Source: Vesta saturnalis (lineage: Eukaryota > Arthropoda > Insecta > Coleoptera > Lampyridae). Taken from it: DNA of 64,000 bases. The notes under the pieces were generated by a model. The model was not told where the DNA came from. It made no database searches and saw nothing but the letters and a program-made list of their open reading frames with translations. This document shows positions 10,830 through 23,149 of this stretch, piece by piece (within the stretch, counting starts at the first letter, position 1; each line of letters starts with the position of its first letter). Made by a program: the position numbers and the translations under genes. Where the stretch lies: NCBI GenBank assembly GCA_036346205.1, contig JARFJB010001973.1, positions 886,001 to 950,000 of the forward strand, read 5' to 3'.

Positions 10830-11542
10830 TTAGCTTGTAATTTGTGAACCTAAAGTACTTCTACACTCACTTAAATTACTGGATGGCCATATTCCCGAAT
10901 TTGGCCCACACCTCCATCCCAAGCAGGAATTCGAATTTGTTTCGCCTTTATTGATGATGTCTAGTATCCAATAATAAATTCTGTGGTGCTCATCGTTTTC
11001 CCATGGTTGAAACTTATAGTTCATATTTTGTCCTAATAATATTTCAATCAAAATATCGAGGCACTTGTAGTTAGCGCTTTCTCAATACATTCAGTTATAA
11101 TAAATAAAGTGTCTTTGTAAGCAATATTTTCTAAGGTAGATTTAACATTTGTTGAATCATCAACCCATAATAAATTGTATAGATACATTTTAAGCGGTGT
11201 GTCACCAAGTCCATTCATATCGTCTAAGATCCTATCTACTTCATCAAAAGTTAATGAATTGTAGCCTGTATCGGTACACAATTTCATAAAACTTTTAATG
11301 GTATCGTCTAATTTAATTTTTTTCTCAAATAATGTCTTAATAACTTCATTTGCACACTTTCAGTTTATAGCAGACCAGTAAAAACACTCATCAGGAATTA
11401 CAATACATTGTAATATGTTTAGTACAACTAAATAGCTTTCGGGGGAGGATTTCCCCATCAAAGAACGCTTCAGGTGTTTTCTGTAGTTTTTATCACTACT
11501 ATACCATAGCTCTTCCTGCAATTTGTTTTCAAGGCTGTTCAT
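10830..11542 (-). pseudogene. unknown helical ORF between integrase and PolB
   Basis: Three - strand open pieces (11360-11542, 11048-11287, 10830-11051) appear to be one gene interrupted by a stop and a frameshift. They are Leu/Asp/Lys-rich and look all-helical. Examples are LQEELWYSSDKNYRKHLK, FDEVDRILDDMNGLGD and QPWENDEHHRIYYWIL. It runs convergently to the integrase and in the same direction as PolB, beginning shortly after the polymerase ends. I do not recognise the family; a replication-linked role is only positional inference. Confidence 0.5.
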
Positions 11543-11589
11543 AATGATAAAATTGTTTTCTGAAACAGAAGACGAATAAAATGCTATGT

Positions 11590-14500
11590 AAAGTTAAATC
11601 CCCAAGGTCTAGTATCAGTGAAATTGAAATTTACTAATCGTTTATTATCACAAGGATTAAGTATTCTGTTTGATTGTAAACACATCATGTTTCTTTGATT
11701 TTATCAGATGCTAATAACGCCTTGTTACGTCAACATCCAACAAAACATGTTTATAATCGTTTATCGTGATCTGTTTCACGCTTACGCGGGTAGAAACCTT
11801 TGGTTTTTTCCAACATAATCGCGCCATGATTCCCATCTTTCATTAACCCAGGGACTTTTTTATTTACTAATGGAATTCCAAAGATATTGTTGGGACTGGA
11901 ATCAGATGTATGGAATTTGTCAATGTCCTCTTTAATGCATTCACAGATATCCGGAACTGAAAAGTCGTATATTAGGCTATCCGTATCCATGTACAAGAGC
12001 TTAGCATTATTATGAAACTTGGGTAGCGTGTAACCGTAATGAAGATTGTATAAAAAAGTTTTTGAAACGTCTAAAAGACTTATAAGCATATCCTTATCAA
12101 ATATGAAAACTATGAAAATTTGGTTTTGCTATGTAAGCACGAGCACCATAGCGACCCTCCCATTTCGTTACTAAACGTATATCCTTAATTTTACGTATAT
12201 TTTCCATCAGCTTCCCAAAAACGCTATTAATCATCTATATAAGTAAAAATGAATCGCCAAATGTGTTGCTAAGCGCAAAACTCGAGAACGGCTGGACCAA
12301 TTCTGCCAATTTTTTTTTCGAGTAATGGTTGAAGTCTGAGGAAGGTTTTATGAAGAGAAAATTGGTAAAATCTTCCGGAAAAACGTGATAACCTAATTTT
12401 CGCTTTAATTATTGTAACAGGGCGCGCGCCCAAGCCTCATACTTTTCATGCGAGAGTGCATTTATTTGTTATTATTAAGCCACTGGTATCTGTGCATGGT
12501 GTTGGAATAATTAATTTTTTATTCTTCCATTCGCTAATATCGCTCATATGACTGTTTTAGCGTTAAGCAGAATAAGAGAATAACCAATTATTTCAGTTCA
12601 TTCTGTCTACATGGAACAAAGTGACGTAATGGTGTATCCAGTTTCAGTAACCATGTACTACAACGGGAGTTGTAATGTCTAATTAACTGTGAATACACCA
12701 AATTGGTTAAATGTTCAGTTAATGCAGCAGTCTTTGTGTGAAGTAGCAAAACAAAGAAATCAACCTAGACTCAAATCAAGTTAGAGAGCAATTTAAGTTT
12801 AACTTTAGGTATTATTAACTTTAGGTTATTGATTAGTAATTTTTGTAGCAATCTTAATAGGTAATCTGTGTATATAAAATTCAAAGTCCTGACTGACTCA
12901 GTGATTGACTGATATATCAAAGCACAGTCTAAACCGCTGGTCCTACAGACTTGACAGAGGGTGAGTTTTTTTGAAGTGTAGGTATCCACTAAGAAAGGGA
13001 ATTTTCGAAATTCCACCTAAGGGGTAAAATGGCGGGTTGAGTTTTTTTTTAACTTTTTTATTCCATGGGTCGATTGACCCGAATAATTAATTATGAGACA
13101 CGTGTATCACAAAATTTAAATATCCCCCTCCCCATTCTGAGATCGCAGCAGCGCGCGACGGGTACGGCTAGTTAATTTATAAAAATTTTTATCAAATTCA
13201 TTTTGAGATTACTGGCGCATGGTGGTATTTAAATCGATATATTTTTGTAACCACGGGGACTGTTTAAAACGTAATATACGGTGTACTTTTATCAACTTTA
13301 AACCACATTTTAAATATACTTTCAAATTTCTGTAATGAATTACATAATTATGTTTAGGATACAATGTAAGCAATAGTTTTTTCATTTTTGAATCAGGTAC
13401 GGGTGGTACCATGTATTTGGGTGCCAATGGTAGATCACTGTGACTCTCATGTAATTCTATGGGATAGCATAAATCACACTCGACTATATAGACAATTTCC
13501 GAATCATCGGGATGGTTTATTAAATCTAAAGTTTCAAAATTATCTACAAAAGAAAAATCGCCAAATGGTGGAAATTCTGACATGGCGGCTCCATATAAAT
13601 TATTTACGTCGTAGTACATTAAATACACACTTTCGGAGGTGGAATCAAATTTTTCCCCCATGGACTTATTGTTAGCTTTAGCATATCGATTAGAACATTA
13701 GCATATCAATAAACATTAGCATATCAATGTTTGTAAATAGTTCTAACTGTACTTGTGTAATTTTAAGCATAGTATCGAATGCCAAACCGGGGGCTGTATA
13801 ATAATGCAGAGGATCAAGTTTTTAAGTACTTAAACAAGTTTGTCGAAAGTTTTCGAAAATGTCGAAAGTTTTCGAAAATGTCTGCTAACAGTAGAACGTC
13901 CGTTTTTAGATATAAATCCGAGTAATCCCCGATTTAATATGAAATCTGTTCCAAACAATAACTGCATGTGTAAAACGAGCATCAGTGATTCCCTCATTCG
14001 TGAGATGACTGAAAAACGCTTTCTTGGGAGTCTGGTCTCGCTTAATTTATCCCAAGTATCGAGATATTCATAAGAAAACACACCTTTGCGAACTAGTAGC
14101 GAAAATTTTTCAGCATTGTTACAATTAGCGTGAGTAATCATTTTTTTGCTATTTTCCAAATAGTTCGACAGCTTTTCAATACTACTATTCATAAATCTGA
14201 GTCGATAAATCTAAACCTAATTTTAGTGCCTTGTATTACTTTCCTGAAAGAAATATATCTTTCTTTGTTTATGGGTAGCAGTGAAATCGCACCGGGAAAA
14301 GTAGCCAATTCTCCAATGAGGAAATGACTATCATAACGTGACAAATTATGAAACACGACTGACGGAATGCTTCCCGAAATGCACCAGTAAAATGGTTATG
14401 ATCCCTAACAAGAAATTGGTCAGCAAAAATAATCGTTTAATTTTTGAGAGGGTACAACAAGGACGCTTTGGGGTTCGGGTCTCGTGTTCCATTTTTGGAA

Positions 14501-14600
14501 GACGCATAGTCCACAGAATTTATGAAGAGGTCTTAATCCTTGAGGAATTTATTCCAGGACTGATAGACGCCGTTATGTCTACGCTTATATAAGGGCATTT
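11590..14600 (-). pseudogene. protein-primed family B DNA polymerase (Polinton PolB), interrupted by a Helitron
   Basis: The N-terminal side (about 14550-14200) reads VRDHNHFTGAFR, the usual motif before the exonuclease. 14192-13830 has KGVFSYEYLDTWDKL. 13661-13209 has the polymerase motif A DVNNLYGAAMS and HRILRFKQSPWLQKYI. Beyond the Helitron (12234-13171) come motif B (SVFGKLMEN, RLVTKWEGRYGARAY) and motif C YMDTDSL (12089-11751). A degenerate C-terminal DNKR box lies near 11640. The two halves flanking the Helitron are collinear. Many frameshifts and stops occur. The family replicates linear genomes from a terminal protein. The gene is dead here. Confidence 0.9.
12234..13171 (+). mobile_element. 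non-autonomous Helitron, 938 bp
   Basis: Begins TCTATATAAGTAAAAATGAA and includes CTCGAGAACGGCTGGACC, typical of insect Helitron 5' ends. The 3' end has a GC-rich palindromic stretch and GGTACGGCTAG, giving the CTAG terminus. The host nucleotides are A before (12233) and T after (13172), the expected AT target. It also carries a second Helitron-like motif run (GACTGACTCAGTGATTGACTG, ACCGCTGGTCCTACAGACTTG) near 12890-12960. No Rep/helicase ORF is present. It splits the PolB gene between motif A and motif B. Confidence 0.8.
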
Positions 14601-15409
14601 TTAGACGATAACTTCCCTCAAAGAGAGATTGGTACCTATGGACCCTGATCTCCGGATCTTTCAGTTTTGGATGTTTTTATGGGGTTTCATGTAAAATAAA
14701 GTCTATAAAACACAATATCAGTCTGTACCGAAGTTAGTGTGGAAATCGATTTAACTTTCCGTAATTTGCAAAGAAGGCCTATGATTCTTTTTAACTGTCT
14801 TAAGAGAATCACGAAAATATGCCAATTTTGCGTAAGGAAAATGGCCGTCATTTTGAAAATCACTTTTAAAAAACTTTTTGTTTTTTCAAAATAAAAAAAA
14901 GGGAAAAATATGCAGGAAATCCTGTGCCCAATTTCATAAGTAATCCAGTGTGAAAGTTTTCTTGATTAAGCTTACCTACTGCATTTTTGTCTTGTTTATG
15001 TGCAAACTTAGTTCTTCGGTCGCAAAGTCAATCGGTAACCAGAACATTAATATCTATTCATTTAATTTAACCTATCCAGGAAAACCACAGCGCTTTTCCA
15101 TTAGTAATCCAACTCCAGTTTTGTTTTTGTGATGAAATATACTTCGTCGTTATTTTCTTGACCGTTACATACACATGAAGGTAAATAACCAGAAATGCAT
15201 CAATTTAAGTCGTAGTTAAGTCGATCCGCAAACAGTACCTGACTAAGACTAAATGTATAAGTGGTTTGTTACTAAAATTTTGATGCCAAACAGTGAGCAC
15301 TTACTCCAACTGTATTATATTACCAGAGATATTTGAATCTATATCATTTTCTGAATAATTTTTTTAAAATAACAGATAAACCTTTTTTCATCATGTTATT
15401 AGGGTCAAC
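14600..15409. other. gap after the PolB gene; no gene recognised
   Basis: AT-rich sequence that should contain the right end of the virus-like element. I looked for a copy of the 2440-3000 flank in inverted orientation and saw none. A 60-codon ORF at 14950-15132 starts with a signal-like hydrophobic run but has no support. Confidence 0.4.
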
Positions 15410-16500
15410 TGTCAAGTGGTCATGATTTTAGCGAGTATTTGTTTTTAATTTCGGAACTATAAGTTATTCATTAATAACGGACATCTGCAATGTAGTATAA
15501 CTCAACGAAATGAACGTGATAACGGATAAATTTTGGAATCTTTTAGATTTTAACGGTTTAAAATTATTGCAAATGGTAATCGCATTTAGAATTCCTATTT
15601 TGGGAACGAAATAAGGTTTTTTGGTTTGTTTATCAAGTTTAGATTGGAGTTTTGAATTAATATTTGGTTGGAACCAATTAGTTCCGTTGTAAATAATAGT
15701 TGTCCGTATTTCTGTAAATTTTGTCAAATGTAACAATTATTGTAGTTAAAACTGCGTCATTGGAGAATTACATCGTATTAACATTATTTTGTATTCAAAT
15801 ATAGTGTAGAAAAGCATATATTGCAGTTTTTTTTTTAATGTTTTGGGCAACTGACTCGTACAAGTTTCTCAATAAAAATTTTGGTCATAAACAAAGTTTA
15901 GATTTTAGATAAGTGGTCTTAAGTCCTAGCGTCGCAATGAAATCATTAATTCAAGGTATATCAATTACATTCAAAACAAACCTCTTGTTATATTGTGTAT
16001 TCTTATCCTGCAGTTTTTCAGTTCGGATTACGAATTCAATTCGTTTTTGGCGCAATTTAAAATTTAAGTAATAAACTGTTATGATTGGTTAATTAAGGTG
16101 TAAGGGGACAGAACTGAAGATGGCAAATTCTGGACGATGTTGAAGGCAGTCTTCATAGAAGTGTAGACGAAGAAACCAGTTATACCATACCGCGAGTGTG
16201 TACAGAACGTTACTGTTGGAGTATTTTCCGCATCCACTGGTTGAGATATTATCGAAGTTTCAACACGCCCCCGGTTCATTATGTCGGTTATTAAACCTTT
16301 ATTCTGTTGAACTGCTTTATGGGATTTTAGTTATGCGGATTAATTTTAACGAGTTCCTGGTGAAAGTGATAGTTTGGCGTACACAGCGTAGCACGAACAA
16401 ATAAAGTACAAATTTGCTGTATACAGTGAGGCTTTAATAAGTGTTAGGTAGTTAAAAGTAAAGTAGCTGTAAATAAAATTATAGTTGTGTACATATTAAC
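15410..16500. repeat. dispersed long repeat copy A (LTR-like), beginning TGTCAAGTGG
   Basis: This segment aligns along its length with 53441-54810. Shared landmarks include TGTC[AC][AC]GTGG, TGATTTTA, GATAACGG, TTTAGAATCC or TTTAGAATTC, TGGTTTTT or TGGTTTG with TATCAA, a GTGTAGAAAAG/GTGCAGAAAAG block and GCTGTAAATAAA near the end. The two copies are clearly diverged. A start with TG and kilobase length would fit an LTR, but no matching CA end or target duplication was pinned down. Confidence 0.6.
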
Positions 16501-16807
16501 GTTAACCAGATTAAGTAGTAATCGTAGCAAATGGTTTTTGGTTTAATGATTCGCCTTTATAAAGTTTATGTAAATATACATTCAAGAATTAAGAAGCTTT
16601 TGGTTTCCATCAATGATGTATCGAGTGGAGCGATTGCTGATAGATTATTGTGAGAAAGAAAAGGAAGTTCTATTAACCCTTTGTGAATTTATATGTGTTG
16701 GTGATTTTAATCAAATGTCTGTACTCATTTAGACGAATGAATATGCCTTTTAATTCAGGAACGTTCATTCGAGGTTGAGATCTCGATCTGAGAAGGTCAA
16801 CTTATAA

Positions 16808-17824
16808 ATAACAAGTTTGTCTAATTCAAAAAAAGATAACACCATTTTCACGTTGTTAGAGCTGTGTCCATCAGTTCCTAGAGGAACGATCAGCTCAAGG
16901 AGAGCTGTCATCGACGACGTTCCGAGAGTTTGGGATACCGTCACTGCTCGATCTATCGTTCGACAGAGCGAGCAGCGACGCGCCACCTGCCGCCACCGCT
17001 CAGAAGAGTAGGCGGCAAAAGAAGACGAGACCACCACCATCGAAAGACATCGTCCCCATAGAAGAGGAGCACCGAAGAGAAGGCACGCCGACGGCCGCAG
17101 TAGCCGCCACCGACACAACCAAGAAGAAGTCCGCCCCGGATTTACCAGCCCCAAAGACTTCGTGGTACAGAAGAAGAATACGAAGAAAACTCCGAAGGTT
17201 CACCCGCCTACGCCGCCGCCCACGGAGAACGGGTTACTGGCCCTTAAAACCTTCACGGACAGCCCTGAAGCGAAGAAGCAGACGACACAAGAGGACACCA
17301 GGGAGAAAGTGCCTCCGGTAATCGTTAACCCGCCTGCCCAATCCGCTCTAGGATTCGTTGGGATTTTGGGCTTCCTCGAAGGTCTCAATACAAAGAACGC
17401 CCTACCTGTCATCAGCAAGGTAGCAGTGGCGCTTTTTCAGGCGCAAACTGCAATGAACCTGTGGGGAGTTATCCTCACATGCGGTTCAGAGGTGGTTGCC
17501 CTTTTCGGGTAATGGTATAAGAGTCCGGAGCGTAAACTGGTGCCCTAGCTAAGTATACAGTATCGATAATTTATTTAATTTTGTTCTGTTAACACCGGAA
17601 ATGTATTCACACATCTAACACACGTTTTTATTTATTTCAGGTACGCAGGTCATCAGCAACATCAGTCGCAACCGACCGTCAACAGGAGAGTCCCCACAAC
17701 AGCTACTCCACCAACAACATTACCACTACGCTTTTTTGTGGACATACCACAAATCTCAACTCAAAGATGTCAACAGGCATTACACATAACAACGAAAACC
17801 AACAACCACGGAATCCCGCGCTGA
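16808..17824 (+). pseudogene. GC-rich unknown coding region, one TAG, possible 3' intron
   Basis: One frame stays open from 16808 to 17512 except for a TAG at 17009-17011; the same frame holds 16817-17011 and 17162-17512. The product is Pro/Lys/Arg-rich in the middle (TPKVHPPTPPPTENG) with a hydrophobic ending (ALGFVGILGFLEGL). At about 17510 a G|GTAATG donor is followed by TTTATTTATTTCAG at 17627-17640, and joining there would keep the frame open to TGA at about 17824. Base composition is far more GC-rich than the surroundings. No ATG start was found, since the first candidate is TTG. It follows repeat copy A, so it could be a retroelement gag-like relic or a decayed host exon pair. Family unknown. 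Confidence 0.4.
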
Positions 17825-17829
17825 AAAGA

Positions 17830-18159
17830 ATGTAGAATCCTAAACAACATACCACAACACTACTAAATGCATTATTGCATTTATTGTATGTTATATTGTA
17901 ATATATGTTGTAACTATATATAACTTGTTAATGCATCTAAAAATCATAAAAAGGAACGTTTTTGACAGCTATTCAATTTACAAAGCATATTCACTCATAA
18001 ATTATTTCGGACTGTGCTTTGATTGTTTTATTCTGCTTATGTTATTACGTAGTGCCAGGTTTGTAAAATTTAGATGTTCGACTTCTTTTTATTCTTTTGA
18101 TACTAATTAATATTTAGGATATATAAAATAGGTAATGTGTTTAGATATATTTCTATATA

Positions 18160-18160
<1 letters not shown>
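17830..18160. other. AT-rich sequence, nothing recognised
   Basis: Contains short inverted AT stretches around ATGCATTATTGCATTTATTG but no gene or element that I can support. Confidence 0.5.
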
Positions 18161-18645
<485 letters not shown>

Positions 18646-18910
18646 AGTGTTTATAACTTGAGTGTACATATTTTGTATTCGTCATCTTTACTCACAACGC
18701 TAATATTTTTCATTCAAAATTTAGAAATTTAGTAATTTTGGATTACATTAAAAATTTATGAGTAATTTATTTGTTTGTGGTATCTGTTAATTTGCACAAC
18801 TTTGCAGTGGGATCTCTTTGAAAGACGCTTTGAATGATAACATAACGTAGATTATGAAGTGAATAGGTTATTGGCCGATCAGCTATTTAATTATGTTTTT
18901 TTTTATTCAG

Positions 18911-18971
18911 TTTTGCACATGATAGTTCTGCGAGTAGTCGCAACCTTTGAAGTTACCTGGATTTGCCAAAA
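18911..18971 (+). CDS. candidate short internal exon 1 of an unidentified host gene
   Basis: A T-rich tract ending TTTTTTTTTATTCAG is followed by 61 bases with one open frame and a strong donor AAG|GTAAGC. Splice sites are textbook, but the exon is short and the product (HMIVLRVVATFEVTWICQK) is not recognised. Confidence 0.3.
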
Positions 18972-19571
18972 GGTAAGCAGTTTGATTATTTATTTAGGAA
19001 CGAGCTGTGTACCTTTCGATTTTGTCGTTTGTTAAATTTTAGAACTTTATATATATTTGATCGTGTTTGTTTAGTTTTGTTGTGACGTATTTTTCGCTTT
19101 GAAGTGAATAATTGATTACCGAATTGATTATTTTTTTTTACGTTATTTGAGTCAATAATCTTGACGTGGCAGTTTATCGAAATGTTTAATGAGCTTTAAG
19201 TTTTTTTATTGCAGTTTTGCGGATTTTATATGTAAATTGTGGTTTGGGTGAACTCTGCGTAAATATTCGTTGGATAGAATTTTCAGGAAGGAAAGTATCT
19301 TATTTTTGAGTGCACATTATGGTTTCTTGTTAGACCATTATTAAGATCTAGTTCATGACCTTTTCCCGCTATAAATGTTTCTAACAGATGGCGCCTTTTT
19401 GAAATTTCTCCCGATTTTGACGTTTTTGGAGTTGTGGAGAGTGCCCTTTTGTAGCATTAAGTAAGAAGCCGCCCACACCACTGACCTATGCCATGCGCGC
19501 ATATTTCCTTTGCGGCTGATGGTCTAATCATTATTTGGTCTGATCACAAACGTGATTTAAGCTTTTTTTAA

Positions 19572-19637
19572 GGAACATCCTGCGCAGTATGCCTTACCGT
19601 TGCAACGTGCCAATTTTTGGCTATCGCTACCTTAATG
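19572..19637 (+). CDS. candidate short internal exon 2 of an unidentified host gene
   Basis: Acceptor GCTTTTTTTAAG and donor AAT|GTAAGT bound 66 bases, open in one frame reading SMPYRCNVPIFGYRYLN. Cys/Tyr-rich and GC-richer than the flanks. Same orientation as the neighbouring exon-like segments. Confidence 0.3.
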
Positions 19638-20907
19638 TAAGTTTTTGTATTTGTGTTATTGTTTGTAAATATATTTTTCTTCTAATAGTTAAATTTTGGT
19701 GGAAATTTCGATATTTTATACTTACAGTATATAACTTCAAATAACAGTGTATATATTTTTATCGCCTATGATGGGTATTTATCCACATCAATTTTTGAAT
19801 TATGCGCAAGACGAAGCTAAGTTTATTTCCGTTCCGCCTACCTTGCAACGAACATGTTTTTAGGCGTAGGGTAAGCAACTGCTTTTAATTACATTCCTGT
19901 ATTAATTTATTATATACGATCCCTCCCCTTTCATTAACAAAATTTCATACCGTTTGGAATTGAAGATATATGGTTTTATTTCACGTTAAAGGAAGCGTGG
20001 TTGAATGACGTCATGATGTTTATATGGACTACATGTAATACTTTAGATTACACAATTTGTTATTTTTAAGAAAAGTTTCAATTGGAGATACCTTTTGTTT
20101 CTATGTCATTAAATATGAAGACAGGCTATCTTACACCTGCTTTTAGTTACGCCCGTTTTAGTAGCCACAACTTATCCGGGCTAGTTGCCCGCAGTCGACC
20201 ATTCATTACGTTTACCTTCACATTATTGAACGGAGCTGGAAATTAGCTTACGTTATCTGCTGTTTTGCTTTATAGTATCGTCAAGAAATGAAGTTTTGAA
20301 CCGCAATACATTTTGATATAATGTATTACTTTATTTTGAGTGCATAGCAAGTAAGTGCGCATACTTTTTAGTGCAAATTAACGTTTTTATTAAGTGATCA
20401 AGCTAGATGGATTAATTTACGAAAATTAAAGTAAAGCTAGTCCAATATTATTTCGGAATTTTTAATACTGTTGCAATAAAAAGAAAACGGCTGACTTGGA
20501 TTAATGTTTCTTAAGATAAAAACATCTGAGTGTATAACATTACTGTAGTAGTTGTTTGTTGAAATAGGTCAAACTAAACTTTGTGATTACATTGCAGTTA
20601 TACGGTTTGAATCATCTTCCATTTTGAAATAATATTACGTAAAAATAGGTTATATGTTATTTATAGTTTATGTGTCAATTAAGAATTAGTTTACTACCGT
20701 AAGGCTTTGTGAAAAGTTAAGCCTCGGTTATGCTGAAATTAATCAGTAGATATTACCTTTTTTAATTAAATATACAAATATATACAGCTGTTGTTGTTTA
20801 TTAAGGTTATATGTGGCATTAAAGTACAACTTTCTCATTTTTTGTTGTATTTTAATTATTTAACCTAAAAATGGTTGGCGCCTGACATTTTGCTTAACTG
20901 ATTATAG

Positions 20908-20975
20908 CTAAGGATATATCTCTGCCTCCCTTACGACCTGAGAAAGAAAAGAGATCCCAATCTACAATACGTGTT
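20908..20975 (+). CDS. candidate short internal exon 3 of an unidentified host gene
   Basis: Acceptor TGATTATAG and donor GTT|GTAAGT bound 68 bases, open in two frames; one reads DISLPPLRPEKEKRSQST. With the exon-like segments at 18911 and 19572 it could form part of a + strand gene with small exons. Confidence 0.3.
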
Positions 20976-21559
20976 GTAAGTACTGTACCTTACTGCGCTA
21001 GACCGTGGTGCAAACTTACCTGTTTTATATAAGCGAAAGTTTTCCTTTGTTTAAGTTGGCTTCCGAGAGGAAGTGGAATTTTTATTTGTTATATCGTAAA
21101 CAGATGAAACCACAAAATCGCGAACGGGCGGCAATTTAACAAAGTATAGTCTTTTGACGCCATGATCACCAACATCGTCTTAGCAGCATTGCTAATAAAA
21201 ACGGAGAGCTGATAATGAAACAGAGCCTGTGTCATCGATGTGTGCCGTGCCACCGCAAGAACAACCTGTCCGTTATTCATGTGTGCCAGACGCACCCGAA
21301 GGGGTGAGGAGGCAATCGTAAAACTTCATATATTATCAACTACATAATTTTTCCGTCTGAACTGAGAAGTTTGAATTATTGTTCCACAGCTTCTTTGTAA
21401 TTTTGCCCTTCATTTCGACCCCGTGTGTAAGCAACTACTCTTGCAATTGATTTTTCTTACTAGAAAATAAAGGAGGCTTGTCTAACTGCACCGAATGATC
21501 CGGTGCGTTATCCATAGCTACCACACAATTTCCGGGTATCTTCGCAGAGCAGAAATTAG

Positions 21560-22310
21560 CTGTTTAATCACCCAATTTTAAAACTGGTCCCCATTTATGG
21601 TTTAATGATAATCCCGTCTTTGTTCCCCAAATCGAGTAATTAGTAACAGTTTTCCAAAACCCTAAATTACACCCCGCACACAAAAATTGTATACCTTCAA
21701 CCTTAATTTTGGATGGAGTGCTCTTGATGTCAGAATCGTGCTCCCAACGATGGATATTCGAATCATTTTGATAAATTGACGTTTCGTCTAGATACAAAAA
21801 TCTGGCACCTTGGCCTAAACTATGCAACTACAGAAATGTTCTCAAGAATTTAATTTTGGCTAGAACAATGTTTCATTTCACATAAAATTTTCTGTTCATT
21901 GATACGTTTGTGCTTGTAACCCCTTGATTTCAAAATTCTAAATAATGTCGTTTAACTTCCATCAAAACCCAAATCTGTTTTAACGTGATGATACAAATTG
22001 TCCAAAGTAAAATACTAATTTTTCGAATTAAATTGCCAAATTAGATATTTTCATATCTACCACAATATGTCGACGTTGAATTGTAAGGTATTGCTGTTAT
22101 GGTGCCTTGGATAGTTCGCTATAAATCATAAAACCAAACACGTACTTAATGTGCATAGGAAATAGTTCTTACGTACTTGAAGTACTTATATCCGACATCA
22201 TTACGATAAGTTCTCCATTACTTTTCCAGTTGCACCATCGCTAAGATGCTTAAAATTTTCAACGTTGCACTCTTTTCCATGACTTTTGGCAATTTCTCAA
22301 CAAATTAATT
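21560..22310 (-). pseudogene. Tc1/mariner-type transposase fragment (DDE_3-like)
   Basis: The ORF 21564-21827 reads FLYLDETSIYQND followed by IHRWEHD and VEGIQFLCAG. This resembles the 'YLDETW' first-Asp region of IS630/Tc1-related transposases common in insect genomes. Upstream sequence to about 22310 on the same strand is open only in fragments. No ends were found. It is an old, truncated relic. Confidence 0.45.
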
Positions 22311-22646
22311 CAATATGAAACTTGATCATCATATGCGTTACTTAAGTATGGAACACACCACGATTACTTTTGACAGGACGGTGTTAAATTGACTTTTTAT
22401 TATTTTGACAAATGGAAATACTACATAAAAAAATAAAGGTTTGCTCTAATGCAAAATAAGGTGTAAAAGTCCACCTGACATAGATTATTCTTATTGTTGT
22501 TGCATATTTTCATAATCAGCGTATTACAAAAAAGGTTGCAATTATCCTAACAAATGTAATATTTCATATCGTTTCATTTTTTTCGTGTCTTTTTTGTACT
22601 ACTAACCAGAGCGCCTTCGGTGACTGCCAGACTTTCTGGAAGAGAC

Positions 22647-22654
22647 GCGTACAT
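22647..22654. repeat. left 8-bp target site duplication GCGTACAT
   Basis: GCGTACAT here is repeated exactly at 28411-28418, immediately outside the opposite end of the 22655-28410 element. Confidence 0.85.
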
Positions 22655-23149
22655 TAGTGTGGCTCAAAACGCTATACCGCGGAAAACTTGACTTTGGGGT
22701 AGGTAATTGAAATTCAATTTAAAAAAAAATCTTTTATTGAACCCCTGCTAGCTTAAAATGCCGATATTCATCTTACAAGTTTTTTGTGCAGTACTTGGCC
22801 AATCATATTTTAAAGTGCTATAATGAAATATCGTTTAACCAAGGTTTCAAAAACACAAAAAAAAATTGAAACAGACAAAACCTTTCAGTTTACGGTGGCG
22901 CAAAGCACTTAAAAATCGTTAAATTATTGCATTTTATGCGTATCGTCTTGCGTGTGGCAGCCATTACTGCTTTTGTGTCAGTTTACTATTCCCCCGTTCC
23001 ATCGATCCAGCTCTTCAACACATTTACGTTCACTCCACCATTTTGTGACCTATCCGACACGTTGTCAGTTTGTGATCAGTGGCTGTGATATTTTGTTGTA
23101 CTGTGAGTTTCTGTGTTATTTATGGTAGCTACCTGGATTGCATTGCGTG

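Larger units (their letters stand above)
2440..14600. mobile_element. Polinton/Maverick or adintovirus-like endogenous element
   Basis: Single locus with OB-like ORF, unknown ORF, PLA2/core, protease, penton, hexon, ATPase, unknown ORF, integrase (+ strand), then an unknown ORF and PolB (- strand). Gene content and order match insect Polintons, which overlap with the adintoviruses. The presence of PolB, retroviral integrase and two capsid proteins is diagnostic. I could not identify terminal inverted repeats or a target duplication, so the ends are given only as gene limits plus the left flank. At least eight genes carry stops or frameshifts, so the copy is an old fossil. Confidence 0.85.
18972..21560. 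other. otherwise unassigned AT-rich DNA
   Basis: Apart from the two exon-like segments inside it, this stretch shows no ORF of substance, no inverted repeat ends and no recognisable transposon. It may be intronic DNA of the gene suggested by those segments. Confidence 0.4.

Noticed and set aside
13388..14592. + strand ORFs at 13388, 13840, 14130 and 14338
   Set aside because: They are antisense shadows of the PolB gene, whose motifs lie on the - strand.
14600..15409. Right terminal inverted repeat of the Polinton-like element
   Set aside because: I compared the sequence by eye with the reverse complement of 2440-3000 and saw no convincing match; the end may be deleted or lie elsewhere.
16765..17418. 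- strand ORFs of 129, 67 and 72 codons in the GC-rich region
   Set aside because: GC-rich DNA gives open antisense frames; the + strand frame is longer and has a consistent splice extension.
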